Both the position numbers and the translations under genes were made by a program. The notes under the pieces were generated by a model. It made no database searches. It was given only the letters and a program-made list of their open reading frames with translations, and was not told the origin of the DNA. DNA of 64,000 nt from Paraburkholderia bannensis NBRC 103871 (GTDB lineage: Bacteria > Pseudomonadota > Gammaproteobacteria > Burkholderiales > Burkholderiaceae), in contig NZ_BAYA01000022.1 of assembly GCF_000685015.1 (NCBI RefSeq), positions 62,001 to 126,000 on the forward strand, read 5' to 3'. This document shows, piece after piece, positions 38,454 through 47,699 of the stretch (position 1 is the stretch's first letter; each line of letters opens with the position of its first letter).

Positions 38454-39460
38454 TCGTGCACTCCACGCATTGCCAGTCCAAACGCCACCGCACACGCCGG
38501 GTCGTGCAGCAACTGCGCGTCGAGCGGGACACCAGCGTCGGCGAGCGGCGCGCATTCGAACGGCAGCACCGGACAGCCGAGCACATCGCCGACATCGGCC
38601 AGCGAAAAATGCACGCCGTGCAGCAAGCCGAGGTCGCCGGCCACAATCGCGCAGCCGGTCTGTTCGGGGCCCGCCAGATCGCGCAGCGCTTCGACCAGGT
38701 CGGCGTGCTCCAGCGCCGGAAAGTGCATCGTGCGAGCGATGCAATCGTCGGCGACGAACCAGCCGTGTACGCCGTCCGCGCCCACCCAGAGCGCGGCCCA
38801 CGGCTCGTGCGCGGGCAGCTCGAACGCCGCCGCGTGGCGCATCGCGCGCAGCGCCGCGTGCGCTTCGTCATCCATCGCGCACAGCGCCACGCCCGCCATC
38901 GCCGCGCACTCGATGCGCGACTCCAGATAGGCGCGCGCCGTGGCCGCGATCATCACCTTGGCTTCGTGCGCCGAAGCCATGCCGCAGTCGATCGCCAGCG
39001 GGCCCACACGCCAATCGACCGCGAGCTCGTGCCGCTCGATGCCCGCGACGCGCTCCGCTTCGGCCAGCACCAGTGGCTCCAGATCCGTGAATAGACCCGA
39101 AACGTCGGCAACAGCGGCAACGCCCGGCGGGCTGGGCGCAAGCCGCGCGAGCGGCACGGACGCCATCAGCGTCACGCCCGTGGGCAGCGCCATCGCGCAA
39201 CGCAGCGAGGCCTCGGCGCAAGCGCGCGGCATGGCGCCGAACACTGCCTGCAAGGCCGCCACCAGCGCAGCGCGATCGACGATCTCCGCGCCGGCGAGCG
39301 CCTCGCGCGCCAGCGGCACGCGCCCCAGCCATTCGATGCGCAGCGGCCCGCCGCCGAACACGCGCTGGCTCAGCACGACCAGCGTGACGCCGCGCGCGTG
39401 CACATCGACGCCCGCCGCATAACGGCGCGCCCCCAACAACAGCGGATTGAGCAGGCTCAT
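38450..39460 (-). CDS. pilM: Type IV pilus actin-like protein PilM
   Basis: Cytoplasmic actin-like ATPase that binds PilN and links the pilus motor to the envelope. It has 336 residues; the start MSLLNPLLLG is preceded by GGGAGGAAGG. The actin-like folds are recognisable as AAGVDVHARGVTLVVLS and WAALWVGADGVHGWFVADD, but the phosphate loops are degenerate. It is less similar to the P. aeruginosa type, which fits a HofM-like branch. First gene of the pil run. Confidence 0.8.
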   Translation of the reverse strand: MSLLNPLLLGARRYAAGVDVHARGVTLVVLSQRVFGGGPLRIEWLGRVPLAREALAGAEIVDRAALVAALQAVFGAMPRACAEASLRCAMALPTGVTLMASVPLARLAPSPPGVAAVADVSGLFTDLEPLVLAEAERVAGIERHELAVDWRVGPLAIDCGMASAHEAKVMIAATARAYLESRIECAAMAGVALCAMDDEAHAALRAMRHAAAFELPAHEPWAALWVGADGVHGWFVADDCIARTMHFPALEHADLVEALRDLAGPEQTGCAIVAGDLGLLHGVHFSLADVGDVLGCPVLPFECAPLADAGVPLDAQLLHDPACAVAFGLAMRGVHE

Positions 39461-39480
39461 CGCCTTCCTCCCTTGTGCGT

Positions 39481-39504
39481 GGCGCCGCGAACGATTCGCG
39501 GCGC
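39481..39504 (-). other. Hairpin in the pilM leader
   Basis: GGCGCCGCGAA (39481-39491) and TTCGCGGCGC (39495-39504) form a 10-bp stem with a short loop, 20-45 bases upstream of the pilM start and next to its ribosome site. It could limit translation; that is inferred. Confidence 0.5.
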
Positions 39505-39564
39505 GCCCTGGGAGAAATTGTGCGAAGCGGCGCCGATGCCGAACACTCGGCCAGATGGCCAATC

Positions 39565-39584
39565 TTTGCGGTAATTGCGCCAAG
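39565..39584 (-). promoter_or_regulatory. Possible sigma-54 promoter of the pil operon
   Basis: On the minus strand TTGGCGC-AATTA-CCGCA has the GG-N10-GC spacing of sigma-54 promoters and a good -24 element; the -12 half is weaker (CCGCA, not TTGCA). It lies 105-125 bases upstream of pilM. Confidence 0.3.
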
Positions 39585-39728
39585 CGCGGGCGAGCGCCTT
39601 CTCGCGCATTCGAGACGCGGCTAGAGTGCGTCTATATCCCGTATCCGCGCAGTCCCGTCGCCCCGCCTTCCCCACCGCCCAATGGTTTCAATGCGTAAGC
39701 ATTCCGAAAGCGCGCGAGGGCGGGCGGC

Positions 39729-39734
39729 TATAAT
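39729..39734 (+). promoter_or_regulatory. Candidate -10 box of mrcA
   Basis: A perfect TATAAT 26 bases upstream of the mrcA ATG, giving a leader of about 20 bases. No good -35 is seen in the GC-rich stretch before it. Confidence 0.45.
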
Positions 39735-39760
39735 CGCGGGACTGTTTTTTCGGTGTCCGT

Positions 39761-42217
39761 ATGCAAGAAGCCCAGCCGCCCTCGTCCGTTCCGCCGTCCA
39801 CGCCGCCCGAGCCCACCGCGCCGAAAAAGCGCCGCCGGCCCTGGTGGGCGCGGCTGCTCATCGGCTTCTTCGTGCTGATCCTCGGCGCTGTCGCCAGCGT
39901 GGCGCTGGTGCTCGGCTACGCGCTGATCGTCGCCACGCCGAACCTGCCCTCGCTCGACGCACTCACGGACTACCGCCCCAAGGTGCCGCTGCGCATCTAC
40001 ACGCGCGACCACGTGCTGATCGGCGAATTCGGCGAGGAACGGCGCGACATCGTGCATTTCCAGGACGTGCCGGCCAACCTCAAGAACGCGATCCTCGCGA
40101 TCGAGGACGCGCGCTTCTACGAGCACGGCGGCGTCGATCTCACCGGCATTGCGCGCGCGGGCATCGTCGCGCTGACCAACGGCCACGCGTCGCAGGGCGC
40201 GAGCACGATCACCATGCAGGTGGCGCGCAACTTCTTCCTGTCGAGCGAAAAGACCTACACGCGTAAGGTCTACGAGATGCTGCTCGCCTACAAGATCGAG
40301 TCGAAGCTCTCGAAGGATCAGATCCTTGAGGTCTACATGAACCAGATCTATCTGGGGCAGCGCGCCTACGGCTTCGCGAGCGCCGCGCGCGTGTACTTCG
40401 GCAAGGATCTGAAAGACCTCACGCTCGCCGAATGCGCGATGCTCGCGGGTCTGCCCAAGGCGCCGTCGGCGTACAACCCGGTCGTCAATCCGAAGCGCGC
40501 GAAGGTGCGCCAGGAGTACATCCTGGAGCGCATGCTGGAGCTGCGCTACATCACCCAGGAACAGTACGACGAAGCCGCGGCGCAGCCGCTCGTGGTCAAG
40601 GGCCAGGGCAAGGAATTCAGCGTGCACGCCGAATACGTGGCGGAAATGGTGCGCCAGATGATGTACGCGCAGTACCACGAAGAGGCTTACACGCGTGGCC
40701 TGAACGTCGTCACGACGATCGATTCCGCCGATCAGGACGTCGCTTACCGTGCGCTGCGCAAGGGGCTGATGGACTACGAGCGCCGCCACGGCTATCGCGG
40801 CCCCGAAGCGTTCATCGACCTGCCCAGCGACGCCGACGACCGCGAGCAGGCCATCGACGACGCGCTGCTCGAACACCCCGATAACGGCGAACTCGTCGCG
40901 GCGGTCGTCACGTCGGCCAGCCCGAAGGAGGTCAAGGCGACTTTCATGGACGGCAACACCGCCAGCATCACCGGCGATGGCCTGCGCTTCGCCCAGTACA
41001 ACCTGGGCACGCGCGCGCAGCCGAGCCAGAAGATCCGCCCCGGTGCGATCATCCGCGTGGCGCGCAACAACGCCGGCGAATGGTCGATCACGCAGTTGCC
41101 GCAGATCGAAGGCGCATTCGTTTCGGTCGTGCCGCAGGACGGCGCGATCCGCGCGCTGGTGGGCGGCTTCGACTTCAACAAGAACAAGTTCAACCACGTC
41201 ACCCAGGCGTGGCGTCAGCCGGGTTCGAGCTTCAAGCCGTTCATCTACTCGGCGTCGCTCGACAAGGGCCTCGGGCCGGCCACCGTGATCAACGACGCGC
41301 CGCTGTTCTTCAGCGCAGCGGAAACCGGCGGCCAGGCGTGGGAGCCGAAGAACTACGGCGGCGGCTTCGACGGCCCGATGAGCATGCGCACCGCGCTCAT
41401 GAAGTCGAAGAACCTCGTGTCGATCCGCATCCTCAACCACATCGGCACGAAGTACGCGCAGCAGTACATCACGCACTTCGGCTTCGATGCCGACCGCCAC
41501 CCGGCCTATCTGCCGATGGCGCTGGGCGCGGGGCTTGTCACGCCGCTGCAGATGGCGGGCGGCTATGCGGTGTTCGCCAATGGCGGCTATCGCGTGAATC
41601 CGTATCTGATCGCCGAAGTCACCGACCAGCGCGGCGTGGTGGTCGCGCAGGCCCAGGCGCTCGTGGCGGGCGAAAACGCGCCGCGCGCGATCGATCCGCG
41701 TAACGCGTACATCATGAACAGCCTGTTGCAGAGCGTCGCGCAGCGCGGCACGGGCGCGAAGTCAAACGTCCTCAAGCGCACGGACCTGGGCGGCAAGACC
41801 GGCACGACCAACGATTCGCGCGACGCATGGTTTGCGGGCTATCAGCACACGCTCGCGGCGATTGCGTGGATCGGCTACGACAATCCGCGCAGCCTCGGCG
41901 ACAAGGAAACCGGCGGCGGCCTCGCCCTGCCGGTGTGGATCGAGTACATGCAGAAGGCGCTCAACGGCGTGCCCGACTACAAGATGCCGATGCCCGACGG
42001 TATCGTCACGCTCGGCGACGAGTTGTATTACGCCGATGCCACGCCGGGACGCGGTTTCGTGTCGACGGTGGGGATCAGCCAGGCGGCGCTGGAGGCGGCG
42101 GCAAGCGGTGGCGGATCGGCCTCGGGCGGCGAAGGCGATGCGGGTGCGGCGCCCGCGCCCGAGCAGGTCAACGCCAAGGAAAAGGAAGACATCATGAACC
42201 TGTTCCGCGGCCACTAA
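39761..42217 (+). CDS. mrcA: Penicillin-binding protein 1A
   Basis: Bifunctional class A PBP, 818 residues. A cytoplasmic Pro-rich tail and one membrane segment (about 30-55) are followed by the GT51 glycosyltransferase (AILAIEDARFYEHGGVD, GASTITMQVARNFFLS) and the transpeptidase: SSFKPF with the active Ser, SKN in MKSKNLVSIR, and KTGTTNDSRDAWF. An OB-like insert sits between the domains. It polymerises and cross-links peptidoglycan. It is divergent from the pil operon, as in E. coli and Pseudomonas. Confidence 0.96.
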   Translation: MQEAQPPSSVPPSTPPEPTAPKKRRRPWWARLLIGFFVLILGAVASVALVLGYALIVATPNLPSLDALTDYRPKVPLRIYTRDHVLIGEFGEERRDIVHFQDVPANLKNAILAIEDARFYEHGGVDLTGIARAGIVALTNGHASQGASTITMQVARNFFLSSEKTYTRKVYEMLLAYKIESKLSKDQILEVYMNQIYLGQRAYGFASAARVYFGKDLKDLTLAECAMLAGLPKAPSAYNPVVNPKRAKVRQEYILERMLELRYITQEQYDEAAAQPLVVKGQGKEFSVHAEYVAEMVRQMMYAQYHEEAYTRGLNVVTTIDSADQDVAYRALRKGLMDYERRHGYRGPEAFIDLPSDADDREQAIDDALLEHPDNGELVAAVVTSASPKEVKATFMDGNTASITGDGLRFAQYNLGTRAQPSQKIRPGAIIRVARNNAGEWSITQLPQIEGAFVSVVPQDGAIRALVGGFDFNKNKFNHVTQAWRQPGSSFKPFIYSASLDKGLGPATVINDAPLFFSAAETGGQAWEPKNYGGGFDGPMSMRTALMKSKNLVSIRILNHIGTKYAQQYITHFGFDADRHPAYLPMALGAGLVTPLQMAGGYAVFANGGYRVNPYLIAEVTDQRGVVVAQAQALVAGENAPRAIDPRNAYIMNSLLQSVAQRGTGAKSNVLKRTDLGGKTGTTNDSRDAWFAGYQHTLAAIAWIGYDNPRSLGDKETGGGLALPVWIEYMQKALNGVPDYKMPMPDGIVTLGDELYYADATPGRGFVSTVGISQAALEAAASGGGSASGGEGDAGAAPAPEQVNAKEKEDIMNLFRGH

Positions 42218-42257
42218 GACACCAAAGCAACACTGAAGCGACAGGTTCGCACGAAGC

Positions 42258-42287
42258 AAAACGGGCGCCCGAAGGCGCCCGTTTTTT
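42258..42287 (+). terminator. Intrinsic terminator of mrcA (bidirectional)
   Basis: AACGGGCGCC and GGCGCCCGTT form a stem over a short loop, followed by TTTTTT. It lies 40 bases past mrcA and also serves the convergent cyaY. Confidence 0.92.
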
Positions 42288-42320
42288 ATGCACGCGGCTG
42301 TTGCAGCCGATGCATCGGCA

Positions 42321-42638
42321 TCACGGCTTGAAGGTCACCGGCTCGCCGGCCTGCTCGGTCGCGTAGGCGGTGAGCGCCGAGAAAAACTCGGTGCCCGTGC
42401 GCGTGTCGAGCCACTGCTCGTCGATGAAGCGGTAATGGAAACCGCCCGCTTTCGCGGCGATCCAGATTTCCTTCATCGGCGGCTGCAGGTTGACGATGAT
42501 CTTCGTGCGGTTCTCGAATTCGAGTGTCAGAACGTTGCCGCTGCGCTCAAGTTCGATGTCGGCTTCGGCCTCGTCCACAGCGCGTTCCACCGCCGCAAGC
42601 ACGGCCTCCGCGCGGCTCAGGTAGTCACTATCTGCCAT
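42321..42638 (-). CDS. cyaY: Frataxin-like iron-binding protein
   Basis: A 105-residue frataxin that binds iron and modulates iron-sulfur cluster assembly. The acidic first helix (ERAVDEAEADIELE), NVLTLEFENRTKIIVNLQPPMKEIWIAAKAGGFHY and WLDTRTGTEFF are diagnostic. GGTGGAG precedes the ATG. It is divergent from lptM-lysA, as in many proteobacteria. Confidence 0.95.
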   Translation of the reverse strand: MADSDYLSRAEAVLAAVERAVDEAEADIELERSGNVLTLEFENRTKIIVNLQPPMKEIWIAAKAGGFHYRFIDEQWLDTRTGTEFFSALTAYATEQAGEPVTFKP

Positions 42639-42673
42639 GCTAAACTCCACCAGTTAATCATTCAGGGACAATT

Positions 42674-43003
42674 ATGCGTGTCAATTCCCGGATGCGCGCA
42701 CGGGCATCGCGCGTTTCGACGTCCGCCGCGATTCTAGCCGCTTTCGCGCTTGGCGCAGTGTCGCTCACGGGTTGTGGCCAGAAAGGCCCGCTCTACATGC
42801 CGACCGTGCCGCCGATGCCGCAGAAGCCAAGCTTCGAGACCCAGCCCGCCGATCAGGCTCAGGCCGGTTCGGACGCCGAAGCAGGCTCGATTCCCGACAC
42901 GTCGGGCACGCCGCTTTCGCTGTCCCCGGACACCGAGCTGAAATCCGCTCCCGCTTCGGCCTCCGCTGCGCAGCCGGCTTCCGCCGCAACGCCGGCGCAG
43001 TAA
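42674..43003 (+). CDS. lptM: Small lipoprotein LptM (YifL-like)
   Basis: A 109-residue lipoprotein with a lipobox LTGC (Cys34) followed at once by GQKGPLYMP, the LptM signature. In E. coli the mature peptide binds the LptD/BamA complex and helps LptD disulfide maturation. The tail after residue 45 is Ala/Ser/Pro-rich. It is followed by lysA 61 bases later. Confidence 0.9.
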   Translation: MRVNSRMRARASRVSTSAAILAAFALGAVSLTGCGQKGPLYMPTVPPMPQKPSFETQPADQAQAGSDAEAGSIPDTSGTPLSLSPDTELKSAPASASAAQPASAATPAQ

Positions 43004-43064
43004 GCCACCGAAAGCGCATCAGCAGCCGAACCCGCAGCCCCCTCACCCGCAACCCGAACTCCGC

Positions 43065-44336
43065 ATGACCCAGCCCGCTTTCCACCGCGTCGACGGCCAG
43101 CTTTTCGTCGAAGGCGTTTCCGCCGCCGATCTCGCCGCGCAGTACGGCACGCCGCTCTACGTCTACTCGCGCGCCGCGCTCACCGGCACGTGGCACGCCT
43201 ATGCGGACGCCTGCGCGGGCCGCCGCGCCTCGGTGCACGTCGCGGTCAAGGCAAACAGCAACCTCGCCGTGCTGAACGTGTTCGCGCGCGAAGGCGCGGG
43301 CTTCGACATCGTCTCGGGCGGCGAACTCGCACGCGTGCTGGCCGCGGGCGGCAAAGCGGAAAACACGGTGTTCTCGGGCGTGGGCAAGCATGCCGACGAA
43401 ATGAAGACGGCGCTCGAAGCGGGCGTGAAGTGCTTCAACGTCGAATCGATCCCCGAGCTCGACCGTCTGAACGCCGTTGCGGGCGCACTCGGCAAGAAGG
43501 CGCCGGTGTCGCTGCGCGTGAACCCGGACGTCGACGCCAAAACGCACCCCTACATCTCCACCGGCCTGAAGTCGAACAAGTTCGGCATCGCCTTTGAAGA
43601 CGCGCGCGCGACCTACCGCGCGGCAGCGGCCATGCCGAATCTTCAGGTCGTGGGCATCGACTGCCACATCGGCTCGCAGATCACCGAAGTCGCGCCGTAC
43701 CTGGACGCCATCGACAAGCTGCTCGAACTCGTCGACCAGATCGAGTCGGACGGCATTGCGATTCACCATATCGACGTGGGCGGCGGCCTCGGCATCCGCT
43801 ACGACGACGAAACGCCGCCGGATATCGGCGCGTTCGTGACCACGGTGCTCGACCGCATCGAGGCGCATGGCACGAAGACCGGCAAGTCGCGCGAAGTCTG
43901 GTTCGAGCCGGGCCGCTCGCTGGTCGGCAACGCGGGCATCCTGCTCACGACCGTCGAATTCCTGAAGCCGGGCGCGGAAAAGAACTTCGCCATCGTCGAT
44001 GCGGCGATGAACGATCTCGCGCGCCCCGCGATGTACGAGGCGTACCACGCCATCGAGCCGGTCGCGCCGCGTGCGGGTGATGCGCACGCGTACGACATCG
44101 TCGGCCCGGTGTGCGAGAGCGGCGACTGGCTGGGCCGCGACCGCACGCTTGCGATCGAGCCGGGCGACGTGCTGGCGATCCGCTCGGCGGGCGCTTATGG
44201 CTTCGTGATGAGTTCGAACTACAACACGCGTCCGCGCGCGGCCGAACTGCTGATCGACGGCACGCGCGTGCACGTCGCACGCCAGCGCGAGACCGTCGAG
44301 CAGCTGCTCGCGGGCGAAAATCTGCTGCCGGATTGA
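43065..44336 (+). CDS. lysA: Diaminopimelate decarboxylase
   Basis: Last step of lysine synthesis: removes CO2 from meso-DAP with PLP. It has 423 residues. The PLP lysine is in HVAVKANSNLAVLN; also present are CHIGSQITEVAPY (His for PLP stacking), HIDVGGGLGIRY, EPGRSLVGNAG and GPVCESGDWLGRDR with the active-site Cys. Followed by an intrinsic terminator. Confidence 0.96.
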   Translation: MTQPAFHRVDGQLFVEGVSAADLAAQYGTPLYVYSRAALTGTWHAYADACAGRRASVHVAVKANSNLAVLNVFAREGAGFDIVSGGELARVLAAGGKAENTVFSGVGKHADEMKTALEAGVKCFNVESIPELDRLNAVAGALGKKAPVSLRVNPDVDAKTHPYISTGLKSNKFGIAFEDARATYRAAAAMPNLQVVGIDCHIGSQITEVAPYLDAIDKLLELVDQIESDGIAIHHIDVGGGLGIRYDDETPPDIGAFVTTVLDRIEAHGTKTGKSREVWFEPGRSLVGNAGILLTTVEFLKPGAEKNFAIVDAAMNDLARPAMYEAYHAIEPVAPRAGDAHAYDIVGPVCESGDWLGRDRTLAIEPGDVLAIRSAGAYGFVMSSNYNTRPRAAELLIDGTRVHVARQRETVEQLLAGENLLPD

Positions 44337-44360
44337 GCACGCGGTTTTTCTCCGCGCCAT

Positions 44361-44394
44361 GAAAAAAGCGACGCCTCAAGCGTCGCTTTTTTAT
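44361..44394 (+). terminator. Bidirectional terminator between lysA and msrQ
   Basis: AAAAAAGCGACG and CGTCGCTTTTTT form a perfect stem with a 6-base loop, serving two convergent genes. Confidence 0.93.
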
Positions 44395-44414
44395 TGCCTG
44401 CGCGGCGTGAACGA

Positions 44415-45149
44415 TCAGGAAACCTGGCGCGCCTTCACCCTCGCCGTGAGCCACACAGCCAGCCGCCAGCCAAGCAGCGCCAGCATGATCGCGCCGTAAA
44501 TCTTCGGCAAAATCAGGTCGTGCTTGCCGGACTTGAGCCACCAGAAGTGCAGGATCGCGAGTACGCCAATCGCGTAGATCAGCCGATGCAGGCTTTGCCA
44601 GCGGCGGCCGAGCCTGCGCACCATCGCCTTCGTCGATGTCACGGCCAGCGGAACCAGCAGCACGAAAGCCGCGAAACCCACGGTGATGAAGGGCCGCTTG
44701 CCGACGTCCTTGAGCATCGCGGCGACATCGAACCATTTGTCGAACCAGATGTAGGTCGTGAAATGCAGCGCCGCGTAGAAGAACGCGTAGAGGCCCAGCA
44801 TGCGCCTAAAGCGCAGCAGCGCGTTCCAGCCGGTGAGCCGCCGCAGCGGCGTGACCGCCAGCGTGATGCAGAGGAACACGAGCGTCCACAGGCCAGTCGA
44901 GCGCGTGATGAATTCGATCGGATTCGCGCCAAGCCGGTCTGTTACGCCGAAGAACACAATGCGCGCCAGCGGATACCACGCCGCGACGAACACCGCGACC
45001 TTGGCCCAGCGCAGCCAGCGCGGGCCTGTCGCTACCTTCGCGGCCTGCGCGCCACTGGTTGTGCCACCGCTGTTGCCACCGCTTTTGCCACCGGCCGCGC
45101 CGGCGCGAGCGGGCTTTGCGGTGCGTGCCACTGTCGTCGTCGATTCCAT
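44415..45149 (-). CDS. msrQ: Heme-binding membrane subunit MsrQ
   Basis: Inner-membrane b-heme protein that feeds electrons to MsrP. It has six membrane segments; RRMLGLYAFFYAALHFTTYIWFD and LGRRWQSLHRLIYAIGVLAILHFWW carry the heme histidines. The first 40 residues are Gly/Ser/Ala-rich. Three starts are close together (GTG 45158, ATG 45155, ATG 45149); the last has the best spacing (8 bases) from GGGAG and gives 244 residues. Confidence 0.9.
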   Translation of the reverse strand: MESTTTVARTAKPARAGAAGGKSGGNSGGTTSGAQAAKVATGPRWLRWAKVAVFVAAWYPLARIVFFGVTDRLGANPIEFITRSTGLWTLVFLCITLAVTPLRRLTGWNALLRFRRMLGLYAFFYAALHFTTYIWFDKWFDVAAMLKDVGKRPFITVGFAAFVLLVPLAVTSTKAMVRRLGRRWQSLHRLIYAIGVLAILHFWWLKSGKHDLILPKIYGAIMLALLGWRLAVWLTARVKARQVS

Positions 45150-45201
45150 CGCCATCACTCCCTTTGCACGTGCCCTTTGCTCTTCCCTTTACCTGGTTCG
45201 A

Positions 45202-46212
45202 TCAGAAGTTCTTGCGCAGATCCATGCCCTGATACATCGACGCCACCAGATCGCCGTAACCGTTGAACATCAGCGTCTTGCGCTTGGGCGTGAAAAAGCC
45301 GTCCTCGCCGATGCGCCGCTCGGTCGCCTGGCTCCAGCGCGGGTGATCGACGTTCGGGTTCACGTTCGAATAGAAACCGTATTCGTTGGTCGCGTAGGTG
45401 TTCCAGCTGGTCGCGGGCTGTTTCTCCACGAAGCGGATCTTCACCAGCGACTTCGCACTCTTGAACCCGTACTTCCACGGCAGCACCACGCGCACGGGCG
45501 CACCGTTCTGGTTCGGCAGCACCTGGCCGTACAGCCCGACCGTGAGCAGCGTGAGCGGGTTCATCGCCTCGTCCATGCGCAGGCCTTCGGAGTACGGCCA
45601 GTCGAGAATCGGCTCGGCGAGACCCGGCATCTGCGAGCGGTCGGCGAGCGTCACGAACTGCACGTACTTCGCGTTGCCGGTCGGCTGCGCGCGCTTGATC
45701 AGCTCGGACAGCGAAATGCCGATCCACGGAATCACCATCGACCAGCCCTCCACGCAACGGTGGCGGTACACGCGCTCTTCGAGCGGCGCGAGCTTGAGGA
45801 CGTCGTCGATATCGTAGACCTTCGGGTTCTTGATCTCGCCCTCCACGCTGACCTTCCACGGACGCGGGCGCAGCGTGTGCGCGTTCTGCGCGGGGTCGGC
45901 CTTGTCGGTGCCGAACTCGTAGAAGTTGTTATAGGTCGTGACGTCCTTGAACGGCGTGGCCTTGTCGAGCGCGACGAACTTCGCGTTGGTCTTCGCGCCG
46001 AGCTTCATCGCTTTCGGATCGGGCGACGCGTATTCGGCGAACGCATCACGCGGGTCGAAAAGCCCCATCCCCGCGCCCATGCCGCCGAGCGCGAGCGCCC
46101 CCGCCGCTTTCATGAAGCGGCGGCGCTGTTCGAACACTTTTTGCGGCGTGATCTCGTGCGCGGCGATGTCGTCGCCGGTGAGGATGATCCTGCTGCTGCG
46201 CCTGGTCCACAT
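45202..46212 (-). CDS. msrP: Periplasmic methionine-sulfoxide reductase catalytic subunit
   Basis: Molybdopterin enzyme that repairs oxidised methionine in periplasmic proteins, with MsrQ as electron donor. It has 336 residues. A Tat signal RRRFMKAAGALALGG lies at about 30; the molybdenum Cys is in YRHRCVEGWSMVIPW; the end DLVASMYQGMDLRKNF is typical. The start MWTRRSSR has AGGAG before it. Confidence 0.94.
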   Translation of the reverse strand: MWTRRSSRIILTGDDIAAHEITPQKVFEQRRRFMKAAGALALGGMGAGMGLFDPRDAFAEYASPDPKAMKLGAKTNAKFVALDKATPFKDVTTYNNFYEFGTDKADPAQNAHTLRPRPWKVSVEGEIKNPKVYDIDDVLKLAPLEERVYRHRCVEGWSMVIPWIGISLSELIKRAQPTGNAKYVQFVTLADRSQMPGLAEPILDWPYSEGLRMDEAMNPLTLLTVGLYGQVLPNQNGAPVRVVLPWKYGFKSAKSLVKIRFVEKQPATSWNTYATNEYGFYSNVNPNVDHPRWSQATERRIGEDGFFTPKRKTLMFNGYGDLVASMYQGMDLRKNF

Positions 46213-46380
46213 ATCGATGCTCCTGAAGTCTGGCCCCGCCACGCTCGCACGTTTCAAGGCTGTCATGCCCGCTAACGTGCGCAAACCGGAATCCTTCCCG
46301 CGGATACAAAAAAAGACCACGAAAAAAACCGCCGGTGCGCGAGGCATCCGGCGGTTAGTTCGTTCGATCAGATGTTTCGG

Positions 46381-47622
46381 TTACAGCTTGCCGTAACTAT
46401 GCAGGCCCGACAGGAACATGTTGACGCCCAGGAACGCGAAGGTCGTGACGAGCAGACCCGTGAGCGCCCACCAGGCGGCCACGCCGCCGCGCAGGCCCTT
46501 CATCAGGCGCATGTGCAGCCAGGCCGCGTAGTTCAGCCAGACGATCAGCGCCCAGGTTTCCTTCGGATCCCAGCTCCAGTAGCCGCCCCACGCCTGCGCG
46601 GCCCACAGCGCGCCCAGGATCGTGGCGATCGTAAAGAACGCAAAGCCGACGGCGATCGACTTGTACATGACGTCGTCGAGCACGTCGAGTTCGGGCAGGC
46701 GATCCGCCAGCACACCGCGCTCTTTCATGATGTAGGCGACGCCCACCATCGCCGACAGCGCAAAGCTGCCATAGCCGATGAAGTTGGCCGGGACGTGGAT
46801 CTTCATCCACCAGCTTTGCAGCGCAGGCACGAGCGGCTGGATCTGCTGCGCATCACGCGAAATCGAGTACCACATCAGGAAGCCGACGGCCGCGCTGATG
46901 ACGAGCAGCACGAAGGCGCCGAGCGCGCGCGTCGCGTAATGCTTCTCGTAGTACAGGTAGAACAGCGCCGTGATCAGGCTGAACAGCACGAACACTTCGT
47001 AGAGGTTCGAGATGGGAATATGGCCGACGTCCGCGCCGATCAGGTACGACTCGTACCAGCGCACCATCAGGCCGGTGAAGCCCATCAGCACCGCGGCCCA
47101 CGTGAGCTTCGTGCCAATCGCACCGCCCGTTTCCGAGCGCGAGAGCAAACCGATCCAGTAGAACAGCGTGGCGAGCACGAACAGCGCGCTCATCCACAGG
47201 ATGGCCGACTGGCTGGAGAGGAAATACTTGAGGAAGAACGCCTGGTCGGCGCGCGCGAGGTCGCCCTGATAGATCTGGATGGCGCCAACCGACATCACGG
47301 CGATGGCCGCCATCAGCAGACGCGACGGCTTCCAGCGCCAGCCCAGCACGACGAGCGCCGGCACCGTGCCGCACAGCACGAGCTTGTCGTAGTAGTTCAT
47401 GTGCGCGTGGTAGCGCGAGAGCGCGAAGCCCGCGCCCGCCACCATCGCCAGCGCGAACAGCCAGTCGAGCGCCGTCAGGCGGCGCAGGAAGGGCCGGTCG
47501 TCGAACAGCGCGTCGTTGCCGAAATGAAGATCGGACGCGCCGCGCGCGTCCTGAGCCGCGGCCGTCGCAGCGCGGTCGGCGCGGCGGGTCTTTGCGGAGG
47601 ATGAAACCTGAGTCAAGTCCAT
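46381..47622 (-). CDS. ccsB: System II cytochrome c biogenesis protein CcsB (ResC/CcsA-type)
   Basis: Membrane protein that presents heme to apocytochromes c together with ResB. It has 413 residues with about eight membrane segments, the tryptophan-rich heme-handling motif WGGYWSWDPKETWAL and flanking histidines (KIHVPANFIGYG, WLHMRLMK). Immediately downstream of resB, with 77 bases between. Confidence 0.93.
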   Translation of the reverse strand: MDLTQVSSSAKTRRADRAATAAAQDARGASDLHFGNDALFDDRPFLRRLTALDWLFALAMVAGAGFALSRYHAHMNYYDKLVLCGTVPALVVLGWRWKPSRLLMAAIAVMSVGAIQIYQGDLARADQAFFLKYFLSSQSAILWMSALFVLATLFYWIGLLSRSETGGAIGTKLTWAAVLMGFTGLMVRWYESYLIGADVGHIPISNLYEVFVLFSLITALFYLYYEKHYATRALGAFVLLVISAAVGFLMWYSISRDAQQIQPLVPALQSWWMKIHVPANFIGYGSFALSAMVGVAYIMKERGVLADRLPELDVLDDVMYKSIAVGFAFFTIATILGALWAAQAWGGYWSWDPKETWALIVWLNYAAWLHMRLMKGLRGGVAAWWALTGLLVTTFAFLGVNMFLSGLHSYGKL

Positions 47623-47699
47623 GGGCTTACCGGTGTTGATCGTGAGTGTCCGTAAAGTGCGCGCATCGAGGTCTTATCGATGCGCGTGGATCGCGTGGA

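Noticed and set aside
39728..41500. A 590-codon minus-strand frame opposite mrcA
   Set aside because: Shadow of the GC-rich mrcA gene; no recognisable motif, and mrcA carries every PBP1A motif.
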